Assembly: GCA_016927755.1 (NCBI GenBank)
Contig: JAFGLZ010000014.1
Span: 1 to 64,000 of the forward strand
Direction: 5' to 3'
From: Phycisphaerae bacterium
GTDB taxonomy: Bacteria > Planctomycetota > Phycisphaerae > UBA1845 > JAFGLZ01
Length of the DNA stretch: 64,000 bases
Below, piece after piece: positions 52,495 through 61,100 of this stretch; positions within the stretch are counted from its first letter, which is position 1; every line of letters begins with the position of its first letter. Both the position numbers and the translations under genes were made by a program. The notes below the pieces were generated by a model, which saw only the letters and a list, made by a program, of their open reading frames with translations, had not been told where the DNA came from and searched no databases.

Positions 52495-53286
52495 CTACCC
52501 CTCCTTGTTGTGCTTGAGGAACTCTTCGTTGATATCGAGCGTGGCCTGGAGCAGCTTGGTGTCACAGCCTCGACGCAGGCAGGCCTGGACGATGGCGTTG
52601 ACGTCCTTCGTCAGGCACTTGCCGGAGAAGCCGCGGGCCTTCGGAAAGACGAAGGTATGGTCCCGGCTGATCCGCGTGTCGGCCAGCCAGATCTCGCGAA
52701 GGATATTGAAGTCCACGCCGTGGGCCTGTGCGATGTCGAAGAACTCGTTGACGAACGTGACCTTGACGGCGTAGAAGGCGTTCTCCATGTACTTGGCCAC
52801 CTCGGCCGTCATCGCGTCGCAGAAGAAGAACCGGACCATCGCGTTGTAGTAGTGCTTGTAGAAGTCGGCGGCGGCCGATCGGTCCTCCGGCGTTCCGCCG
52901 AGGACGATGAAGGGCATACTGGCTTCGTTGGTGAAGACGTGTGCGGTGGTCTCGCCTGAATACTCCGGTTGGAAGACGATCCGCTTGTTGTGCTGGGCGC
53001 GAAGTCGGTCGGTCGTTCCGGGGGTGATGGTCGACCGAATGATGATGAGCGGCGTCTGGACCCAGGCGACGACCTCCTCGACGCTCGACGTATCGCAGGC
53101 CTTGTCGGACCCCATCGGCGTCGGCACGCACACAAAGGCCACGTCGCAGGCGTTGACGGCGTCCTTGTCCTGGGTGAACCCGGGCTTGACGTCGTACATG
53201 ACCGTCTCTGGGCCGCACAGCCTGGCCACGGTCGAACCGACCACCCCGGCGCCCACAACGCCCACTCGCGGCCTGCTGCTCATCAT
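52495..53286 (-). CDS. Short UDP-glucose/GDP-mannose dehydrogenase-like protein
   Basis: The protein has 263 residues from ATG 53286, with AAGGAG six bases upstream. VGVVGAGVVGSTVARLCGPE is the Rossmann NAD site, VAFVCVPTPMGSD and ENAFYAVKVTFVNEFFDIAQ are typical of nucleotide-sugar dehydrogenases, and GFSGKCLTKDVNAIV corresponds to GFGGxCFPKD with the catalytic Cys kept. Family members are about 430 residues; the C-terminal UDP-binding domain is absent, and the stop is clean. It could be a working short form on another substrate or a truncated enzyme. The upstream gene on the same strand is URO-D-like, 112 bases away. Confidence 0.78.
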   Translation of the reverse strand: MMSSRPRVGVVGAGVVGSTVARLCGPETVMYDVKPGFTQDKDAVNACDVAFVCVPTPMGSDKACDTSSVEEVVAWVQTPLIIIRSTITPGTTDRLRAQHNKRIVFQPEYSGETTAHVFTNEASMPFIVLGGTPEDRSAAADFYKHYYNAMVRFFFCDAMTAEVAKYMENAFYAVKVTFVNEFFDIAQAHGVDFNILREIWLADTRISRDHTFVFPKARGFSGKCLTKDVNAIVQACLRRGCDTKLLQATLDINEEFLKHNKEG

Positions 53287-53398
53287 CTGGTCTCCTTGGC
53301 TCACGCGGATGCTACAGAGATCGGCGCGCCGGAGTCAAGCACATCAACGCTTTGCCCAGCTTCGCGATGTGCGGGGGACGTTCGCGCCAGACGTCATC

Positions 53399-54502
53399 TT
53401 ATGGATATCGGCCGTGCGCCTCGGCCAGTTCAGCGACGCGCCGGACGCGCTCCCGCAGACCGTCGGGCGGAACCTGATCCGCCACGCCGAGCACGCACCG
53501 TCCGTCCCGTCGCATGACCTCCAGCACCTCCACGACGAAGGCCTCGAACGCTTCGTCGCCGACGAGGGGGGTGAAGTAGACCCCGGGCAGTCCGCCCCAG
53601 AGGATCGGCTCGGGACCGGCCAGCTCCCGCATCTCGCTCATGGCCACGTCGCCGACCGGGCTCGGCGTGAGCGCCTCCAACACCGTGAATCCCACCGAGC
53701 CTTCCTCGGCCAGGAGCCCCCGGAGGCTGCCGTCGATGTGGATGAACGAGAACTTGCCGGCCCCGGCGATACGCTGGGTCCATTTGTGCTGACAGCGCCG
53801 CATGTGCTTCTCGAACAGCCGCTTGCCCACGACCTCCGACGAGAGGTTCTCGGGGATCATCAAGGCGTCCCCCGGACAGGACAGGGCGATCTCGACCGCC
53901 TGGTCCAGATGGGTCTCCATGATTTCGAGCGTCTCGTCCAGCTCTTCCTCGGCCTCGACGAGACAGTCCGTGATTGTCTCGATACCGGCGTCCAGGGCGA
54001 CGAGCTGCATCAAAGGGGTCTTGGGCGTGTAGCACAGCACGATTCCGAGGTCCCGCACCCACTCCGAGCGCCGCTCGGCCTCGGCGTAGTCGCACTCGTA
54101 GGAGGTGTGCTCGTATAGCCATCGCAGGGCCGCAAGGTCCTTCGGAGACTTGATCAAGTGCTCGGTCGGCGCTTGGGTGAAGGCCTCCGGAAGCGTTGTC
54201 CACCGTTCGTGCAATTCTCCCGCCGGCGTTCGGATCAGGCGATGCCGATCAAGCCCCTCGTGCCACTGGCGGACCTCGACCGATTCGTCGTATCTCGTGT
54301 GAAAGGGGAAGTAGCCTTGGAGGTAGAAGCCCACCTGCAACTCTCGATGGAGACTGTAGAAAGCTTCGGTCTGCTGGAAGTCAGCGGGGAACTGTCCCCG
54401 CTGCTGCATTGCCCCGACCCAGTAAGAAAGATCGCCGAACCAGGGGACCCGATCCGGCGTCTGTCCCCGAAGGAGGGTCAGGATTCTCTGGCGGTCGTTC
54501 AC
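53399..54502 (-). CDS. Uroporphyrinogen decarboxylase-like (URO-D fold) protein
   Basis: The protein has 367 residues from a GTG at 54502 with GGAGG upstream. QRILTLLRGQTPDRVPWFGD is the usual beginning of URO-D-fold proteins related to corrinoid methyltransferases; MIPENLSSEVVGKRLFEKHM and FIHIDGSLRGLLAEEG fit the barrel, with GGLPGVYFTPLVGD near the end. It lacks the arginine-rich start (LxRQAGR) of true HemE, so heme synthesis is unlikely. Cobalamin- or methyl-group chemistry is the best family guess. It is divergent from the HTH regulator gene, separated by 532 bp. Confidence 0.75.
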   Translation of the reverse strand: MNDRQRILTLLRGQTPDRVPWFGDLSYWVGAMQQRGQFPADFQQTEAFYSLHRELQVGFYLQGYFPFHTRYDESVEVRQWHEGLDRHRLIRTPAGELHERWTTLPEAFTQAPTEHLIKSPKDLAALRWLYEHTSYECDYAEAERRSEWVRDLGIVLCYTPKTPLMQLVALDAGIETITDCLVEAEEELDETLEIMETHLDQAVEIALSCPGDALMIPENLSSEVVGKRLFEKHMRRCQHKWTQRIAGAGKFSFIHIDGSLRGLLAEEGSVGFTVLEALTPSPVGDVAMSEMRELAGPEPILWGGLPGVYFTPLVGDEAFEAFVVEVLEVMRRDGRCVLGVADQVPPDGLRERVRRVAELAEAHGRYP

Positions 54503-55034
54503 GGCATCCCCATGGCCTCCGGCCCCCGCCCCCCCCGGCGGGCCGGCAGGCCTGCATACGGGTCTACTTACCCTTTACGGGGCAATTGTCAAGTTCGGTC
54601 ACGGACGTTGTTGGGGCGTTTGGCCCTACGCGGCCCTGACGGTCTGTGCCGTGGAGGCGTCAGCCAGTCGTCGTGGTCTATCAGATTGCTCTGCAATGTC
54701 TTAATTTTAACATTTTCCTTGTCTCCATTGTTGTGTTATAGTTGTATCGCGGCCGGTGCGTGGCGGAACATCGTCCCGTCCGGTCAGCCAACGCCGGGTA
54801 TTGGCTCGCATTTCTTTGTCTCATGCTTGGGTGTCGGAGATTGCCGTTTAGGCTCCCTGTATCAGCCGATCAGGGCGACCATACGTCGTGGTCCAGGCGA
54901 GCGCATTCGTTTCGTAGTCGAACGCATCCAGGCAGCGATTTCCGAGTGGTGGAAGAGGTCAGCGTCGGGGCTTCAGACTTCCTCAATGGGGGTAAGGCAA
55001 GAAGCACGGTGTCTTCCTATTGTGGAGGTGCGCC
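54503..55034. other. 532 bp divergent region with an AT-rich promoter-like patch
   Basis: No gene is supported. An AT-rich patch at about 54698-54748 stands out in this GC-rich sequence. It contains TTTTCC (54713-54718) and TATAGT (54737-54742) with an 18-base spacer, reading towards the HTH gene, which would then have a leader of about 285 bases. The long leader or the gap could hold operators for the HTH protein. A promoter for the URO-D-like gene must lie near 54503-54650 but is not clear. Confidence 0.4.
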
Positions 55035-56183
55035 ATGGAGATCTCCATCAGACTGGCCGAGATCCTTGCCGAGCGACACGAGCGCGGGCGCGGGACGATC
55101 AAGAAGATCTGTGACGCGACGAACCTCGAACGGCATCAGGTCGCCGCGCTGCTGCGGAACCGGGCCAAGTACGTCAGTCTCGAGACCGTCGGGGCGCTGT
55201 GCGACTTCCTGGTCTCCGAGTACGACGTCAACCCTGGGGACCTCCCGGGGCTGCTGTTCGGCCGTCAGCCCGGGAGTTTCTGGTCGCTGTTGGCGGATCG
55301 GCAGCTTCTCGATCTCTGCCTGGGCGTTCGCTACCTCGAGGAGCTGCCCGAGCGAGCGTGGGTAGTGGCGTCGGACAGCTACCTCCAGGGGATGCTGCTG
55401 TACGGGATCTCCAGCCCGGGTAGCGGCACGGCCGAGGACGGAGGGAGACGGGTCTCGCGTGGTCCTCAGCGGCTGGAGCAGCGCCTGGTCCGTTCGCCGA
55501 ACGGGAACTTGGAGGGCGACCCGGGGGCGCTGCAGCCCTCGCGCGAGGATGCGGACCGCGTCTACTCGCGCTTTGACGAGCAAGGCGGGGATCGGGCCCT
55601 GGTTTGCCTGGGCAGCCCTAAGAGCAACCCGGTCGTCGAAAGGGTGGTGGCGGGGATCTTTGACGCCGAACCGTTTCGGAGCATCGAGCGCCTGGGTCGG
55701 CTTTCCGACATCAGGGTTCCGTTCCTGTATCGATACCGGCGCGACGACGCCAAGCCGCCGTCGTGCCTGGCGGGTCACAAGTTGCCTGGGCTTGGGGCCG
55801 ATGCCCTGCCCGGTATCTACTACGAGCAGGAGTCAGGCGAGTGGGCTTGCTGTCCGTGGCGGGAGGGCACGGAAGACGCGGCGCTCATCTTCTTTGCCTA
55901 TCGGCCCCCCGAGGGGCGGCTCGAGATGGTTCTCGGCGGGTTCTCCGCCCGAGCGACGCGGTGTCTGCCGGAGATTCTGCGAAGGGACGCGCCGAAGCTC
56001 TGGCCGCCCAGCTACGACACCGAGGAGCTCCAGGTCGGCGCGTTCGTGGTTCGGCTCCAGTTCAAGCTCGATCAGCCGGAGTCGGGCATGATGCCGGCCG
56101 ACAGACCGAGCGCGTCCGAGGTCATCCCTCTGTCGGAGGCGGTCTTGAAGAAACGGTTGGCGCCTTCCGCGGTCGTGTCCTGA
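55035..56183 (+). CDS. HTH regulator with an unrecognised C-terminal domain
   Basis: The protein has 382 residues from ATG 55035, with GGAGGT close upstream. Residues 1-75 are an XRE/Cro-type helix-turn-helix: IKKICDATNLERHQVAALLR then LETVGALCDFLV. The rest (about 80-382) matches no family I know. It has two alpha/beta parts: WVVASDSYLQGMLLYG, and DRALVCLGSPKSNPVVERVV, a GSPKSNP loop suggesting nucleotide or ligand binding in a Rossmann-like fold; then GIYYEQESGEWACCPWREGT, a strand region. The long 5' leader and divergent URO-D-like gene suggest local or self-regulation. The ligand is unknown. Confidence 0.6.
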   Translation: MEISIRLAEILAERHERGRGTIKKICDATNLERHQVAALLRNRAKYVSLETVGALCDFLVSEYDVNPGDLPGLLFGRQPGSFWSLLADRQLLDLCLGVRYLEELPERAWVVASDSYLQGMLLYGISSPGSGTAEDGGRRVSRGPQRLEQRLVRSPNGNLEGDPGALQPSREDADRVYSRFDEQGGDRALVCLGSPKSNPVVERVVAGIFDAEPFRSIERLGRLSDIRVPFLYRYRRDDAKPPSCLAGHKLPGLGADALPGIYYEQESGEWACCPWREGTEDAALIFFAYRPPEGRLEMVLGGFSARATRCLPEILRRDAPKLWPPSYDTEELQVGAFVVRLQFKLDQPESGMMPADRPSASEVIPLSEAVLKKRLAPSAVVS

Positions 56184-56192
56184 GGAGGTCCG

Positions 56193-57986
56193 CTAGGCTC
56201 GCGGCGGCTCGGCCGAGGCCCGCGAGCCCATGAACCAGCCCGTCGCCAGGCTGACCACAAGGCATCCGATGCCGGAGAGGGTGTGACCCAGACAGAGGTA
56301 GCCGATGCCGAACAGACCGGTGTAGATGCAGACGATGCCGGACAGCCAGCCGGCCCAGCCCCATGCGGCGCTTTCGCGCGGAACCTCCGGGCAGCGGTCG
56401 GCCACGGGTCTCCACCACCCCGCGGGACGAACGCGTCGGTAGAAGGCTTCCAGGTGGGCGTCGGACGTCGGATGCGTCAGGTACGTCACGACCACCCAGA
56501 TCGCCGTGCAGATGATGATGATGATCGCCATCCGAATCGAGTAGAGGTCCTCGGAGTGGAACCAGCGCACCTTGTCCATCGCCACTGTGCTTACAAACCC
56601 GAGCCGATGGAGGACCGCGATGAGGTGGTTGGCGTTGGCCAGAATCAACGAGCTGAGCAGCGCCGAGATCTCCGACCACGGATTGACGCGCCACCAGTAC
56701 CAGCGGAGCAGTCCGACGAATCCCGCTCCGGCCGTCAGGACGGTCAGGTAGATCCACGCGCCGGAGATGCTGTCCATCTTCCACGCCGTCAGGGCCCCGA
56801 GCACGATCAGGATCAACATGGCGACTCGCGAGGCGTTCACGTAGTGGCGGGCCGAGGCGCTGCGGACGAAGAACCGCTTGTACAGGTCGTTGATCAGATA
56901 CGACGCCCCCCAGTTGAGCTGCGTGTCGATCGTGCTCATGAACGCGGCCAGCAGCGAGGCGACCATCAGCCCCCGCAGGCCTGTCGGGAGGAACCGGGCC
57001 ATCATTTGGGGGTAGCCGAGCTCGGGGTCGACGCCCTGCGTCTGCGGGAAGTAGACGAGTGAGGCCAGCCCGACGATGATCCACGGCCAGGGGCGGAGCA
57101 CGTAGTGCGCGAAGTTGAACCACAGCGCCGCCAGGACCGAGTCCCTCTCGCTCCGCGTGGCGAATAGACGCTGAGCCAGGTAGCCGCCGCCCTGACCGCC
57201 GCCCCACCATTGGAAGGTGACCTGAATGACGAAGGTGGTGATCGCCAGATGGGTGGCGGTCTTGAAGTCCGGCACCATGTGGAAGACCTTCAGGTCGACG
57301 CCCGGCGCGTCGGCGACCTGCCGCACCATCTCCGCAGGTCCGCCCATCTTGACCATGACGATAACGGCCAGGGCGATCGAGCCGGCCATTGCCATGATGA
57401 ACTGGACGAGGTCGGTCATGACCACGCCCCAGAAGCCCGACAGCACCGTGTAGAAGAGCGCCATGACGACCAGCACCGTGATGCTCGTGACCTTGGGCCA
57501 GCCGAGCATCACGTCGAGGATCTTGGCCATGGCCAGCATGACCCAGCCCATGATGATGCAGTTCTGCAGAACGCCCCCATAGACCGACATGAACGCGCGG
57601 AGCGAGGAGGCGGCCTTGCCCTCGTAACGGAGCTCGATGAACTCCATGTCCGTGATGATGCCGGCCCGCCGCCACATGCGCGCGTAGAAGAACACGCACA
57701 GCAGCCCGCCCATCAGGGCGCTCCACCAGAACCAGTTCGCGTAGATGCCCTTCGACCGCACGAAGCCCGAGACGGCCAGCGGGGTGTCGGCCGCGAAGGT
57801 CGTCGCCACGATCGACGTGCCCGCCAGCCACCAGGGCAGATTCCGGCCGGCGACGAAGAACTCGTCCATGTTCTGGCTGGCGCGTTTGGAGAAGTAGATC
57901 CCGATGCCGAAGGCGACCAGGCAGTAGGCGATGATGAAGAACCAGTCGATCGGTCTGAGCTGCATCCCCGCGGCGAGCATGTCCAT
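56193..57986 (-). CDS. Sodium/solute symporter (SSS family)
   Basis: The protein has 597 residues from ATG 57986 with AAGGAA upstream. About 14 membrane spans are visible. PIDWFFIIAYCLVAFGIGIY, FFVAGRNLPWWLAGTSIVAT, FAADTPLAVSGFVRSKGIYA and LMVASLLAAFMSTIDTQLNW are classic SSS motifs; the last holds Ser/Thr residues of the sodium site. SSS members import sugars, sugar acids, amino acids or vitamins with sodium. Among so many secreted glycosidases, uptake of released monosaccharides such as sialic acid or rhamnose is plausible but unproven. It ends nine bases from the converging HTH gene. Confidence 0.92.
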   Translation of the reverse strand: MDMLAAGMQLRPIDWFFIIAYCLVAFGIGIYFSKRASQNMDEFFVAGRNLPWWLAGTSIVATTFAADTPLAVSGFVRSKGIYANWFWWSALMGGLLCVFFYARMWRRAGIITDMEFIELRYEGKAASSLRAFMSVYGGVLQNCIIMGWVMLAMAKILDVMLGWPKVTSITVLVVMALFYTVLSGFWGVVMTDLVQFIMAMAGSIALAVIVMVKMGGPAEMVRQVADAPGVDLKVFHMVPDFKTATHLAITTFVIQVTFQWWGGGQGGGYLAQRLFATRSERDSVLAALWFNFAHYVLRPWPWIIVGLASLVYFPQTQGVDPELGYPQMMARFLPTGLRGLMVASLLAAFMSTIDTQLNWGASYLINDLYKRFFVRSASARHYVNASRVAMLILIVLGALTAWKMDSISGAWIYLTVLTAGAGFVGLLRWYWWRVNPWSEISALLSSLILANANHLIAVLHRLGFVSTVAMDKVRWFHSEDLYSIRMAIIIIICTAIWVVVTYLTHPTSDAHLEAFYRRVRPAGWWRPVADRCPEVPRESAAWGWAGWLSGIVCIYTGLFGIGYLCLGHTLSGIGCLVVSLATGWFMGSRASAEPPRA

Positions 57987-58068
57987 GCGAAGCGTTCCTT
58001 ATCCTGAGGTGACGTGCGGGGATTATAGAGGCAGTTGGGTTCCAGGTTAAGCAGGCGACGGGTCCGTG

Positions 58069-58121
58069 GCATGGGCATCTTGCCCATGAGCCGTCACGGG
58101 CGAGACGTCCGTGCCGCGGTA
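58069..58121. repeat. Paired REP-like palindromes, degenerate copy 4
   Basis: GGCATGGGCATCTTGCCC and CACGGGCGAGACGTCCGTG sit head to head around AGCCGT, the same design as at 37.5 kb but with substitutions in the second arm. It lies between the symporter start and the end of the next minus-strand gene. Confidence 0.7.
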
Positions 58122-58139
58122 GCACAAGTCCGCGGGCCC

Positions 58140-61100
58140 TCAAGCCCCCACGGGGAATCCGACCACCTGCCCGTTGCCCGTTGCGATCAGCACCACGGGC
58201 TTGCCGTCGACGGTGAGAACGTCGATGCAGGTCGGACGACCGATGATCTTGGTCGAGCGCATCGGCTTGCCGCCGTGATCCAGCTCGATGACGGACTCGT
58301 CGTCGCAGCCCACGAGGATTCGGGACGTCTTCATGCCCGGCGGCGTCACGCACTTCATCACCGTCGGCGGGCTGAGCAGCCGCGTGGCCCAGATCTTCCC
58401 GCACTGATGGTCCAGCGCGACGATGAGACCGCTGCTCGTGGCGACGACGATTTCCTTCTTTCCGTCTCCGTCGAGGTCGGCGACGTCGAGATCGCGCATG
58501 TTCTTGACGTTTCCGGTCAGGCTGATTCGCTCGCCCGGACCGAAGCTCGCGTCGTGGAGCGCCGTGCCGCCGCGGTCCCAGACGGTCACGCGGTTCCACG
58601 TCCCGTTGATTTCGCTGATGACCTCCTTGGTTCCGTTGCCGTCGAGGTCCTCGTAGAAGAGGTGGTCGCGGTTCATGGCCGACCAGCCCGGTACGTGCGT
58701 GGCGCCGGCGGGTACCGAGTAGAACCCCCGTCTGTCGGGGTTGAGCGTCTTGTTGTCGATGACGGCCACCGTATTCGAGCCGTTGTATCTCCGCGAGGCC
58801 AGCAGGTTCAGGCCGCCGCCGGGCGCGTCGATGATGGCGAAGTGCGAGACGGTTCCCCAGAACTGCGGCATGCGTCGGATCAGCTCGCCGTGTTCGTCGA
58901 GGATCTCGAGCGTACACGCGCTGCCGACGAAGGCCTGGCTCTTGCCGCCGAGGAAGACGCCCGTGTACAGGCCGTGAATGCCTTCGTGCCCCGGGGCGCT
59001 CTTGAACCAGTATGTCTTGGCCGCCCGGAACACCGCCGGGTCCATCTCGGAAACGAACGTCCACATGCGGTTCCCGGCGGCGTCGAAGGCGATGACCTTC
59101 TCGTCGGCGCATCCGGCCAGCAACAGTCCGTGTTCGGGCCACCAGCGGAGCATGCGGATCGGTCCGTCGGTCGCGAGTCGCTGGACCTCTCTTCCCTGGG
59201 CCGTCAGCGCGTGGATAGTCCTTCCCTCGGCCGCGTAGATGGACGGGGACGTCTGGCTGCCTCTGCCAATGTTGGGGGTCGCGACTAGATCGACCACGCG
59301 GCCGCCGACGCTGGTCGTGAATGTTGCCTGTAGTCGCGGGAGCCTATGGGTCTCCTTGGCTCTCTTCCGGGCGACATCACGCTCCCGTTGCTGCTTGGCG
59401 GCGGTCAGGTTCTCGGCCAGGACGCTCCGTGTCTTGGCGGCGTCCCAGCCGGCGGGCCTGGCGCCGGCCAAGACGTGTCGGCCGGCCGGCAGGTTCACCT
59501 CTCGCTGTCCTTGGGGTAGGGGCTTGCCGTTCAGCCGGACGGCGCTCGGGTCCGCCAGGTCCAATTCGAGCCGCGTGTCCTTTGAGGAGACGATGTGCAA
59601 GTTGCCGGAGGCGAAGTCCCAGTCCGCGTCGACCGGGCAACTGGCGAAGACCGGCCGGAGGTCCTTAGCGCCTTCGCGAACGGGCAGGATGATGCGATCG
59701 ACCTGCCGGCCGAAGTAGTGGTCCTCGGCCAGGAGCGAGATTCCCGCCGAGCTGCCCTCCGTCCCGCGGATGCCGATCATGGCGGGCGAAGGCAAGGCCA
59801 GCATCGCCGTCGCGTCGGAGAGGCGATAGCACGCCATTGAAGGCGGGCCTTGACTTGGCTGCATCCCGACGAGCGTGAAGAAGATTCGGTGCCGATCCTT
59901 CTGAACGGGACCCAGCCATTCCATCGTTGAGACGGGACCGGTTGCGCGAGCCTGCATGACGTCGCAGCAGCGGATCTGTCCTCCGGGGACGGAGCGTTTC
60001 TGGGGGAGTTCGCTGACGGCGACGCACTCGACGTGACCGTCCGGAAACGCGCGACCGCCGCCCTCCGTTTCCCACAGGATCTCGACCTGCATATTCTCGC
60101 TGTCGGCGCGGAAGGTGAGGTCGTCGACGACGACGGCGTATCGGCCGATCCGCTGCAGGAGCGTTCGTCGCCAGTCGCAGTAGGCGGCGTCGGGCACCTC
60201 GGCCGCGGCGATGGCTGTCTGGCCGATGACGTCAGCATGCTTCAGCGCGGCGTTCATCGCGATCCGCGTCTCGACGAGCCCGTCGGCGCGGGTCAGGACC
60301 TGATTCCGGTAGCCCTTCAGGAGCGTGCAGCCGGCCAGGCGAAGCTCGAGGATCGCGAAGGTGTGATATGGGTTTCGAGACGCGCCGTTGAAGCCGTCGA
60401 TCAGGATGAAGTCGCCCGAGGCGTCGACCGCGCTGCGGTAGCTGCCGAACAGAAACGATTCCTCTTGCGTGAACCCATTGTCTCGCGCGGCCCACATCGG
60501 CTCGGGCAGGGGGTTGATCGACCACTTGCCGACGAGGTCGCTTGGCTGCTTCGGCGTCAGGTCCGGCTTGGGCCAGTAGGACTGCCCAAGGCGAAATCCC
60601 CGCGTGTCCACGCCGGTTCGGCGGCGATACTCGAGCCACCGCCCGTCTTGCGTGAGATACACCGCCTTGTTCAGGAAGCCGATCGACGCGCTGTTCAGCG
60701 CCGAGTCGGGCTCGCGTCCGGAGACGAGGATCTCCTGGCCGCGGAGGAGCACTGCCAGGACCCCGTTCTCGACCGGCTTGCGATCGCCCGTGAGCGTCAC
60801 GTAAGTGAGAATCGGCGCGACGGCCGTGTTGTACCAGAAGAGGTTGTCGTTCTCTCCGGCGACCCACGCGTGCTCGTGCAGCGGGGCGAAGTGCCACCTG
60901 GCCCCGGCCATGCACTGTTGCCAGATCGGGTTCGGATAGCCCCGCTGGAAGTATCGACCCAGGCAATAGAGCGAGATGGCCGACCACTGACCGTGACGCG
61001 TGCCGACGCAGCTCGGCGGCTTTGTCAGCCGGTAGATGCCTTCATCCTTACGGTGGTTGAGCTGCTGGGAGAAGGCGTTGGTCACGGCGAGGCGCTCCTC

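Noticed and set aside
53399-54502. hemE assignment for the URO-D-like gene
   Set aside because: The arginine-rich start that binds porphyrin carboxylates in HemE is missing, and the sequence fits the wider URO-D/methyltransferase fold better.
56122-59142. A 1,006-codon open frame on the minus strand
   Set aside because: It lies in another frame across the symporter and the end of the multidomain gene, is rich in Arg/Gly/His, and shows no family motif. Long accidental frames are expected in such GC-rich DNA.
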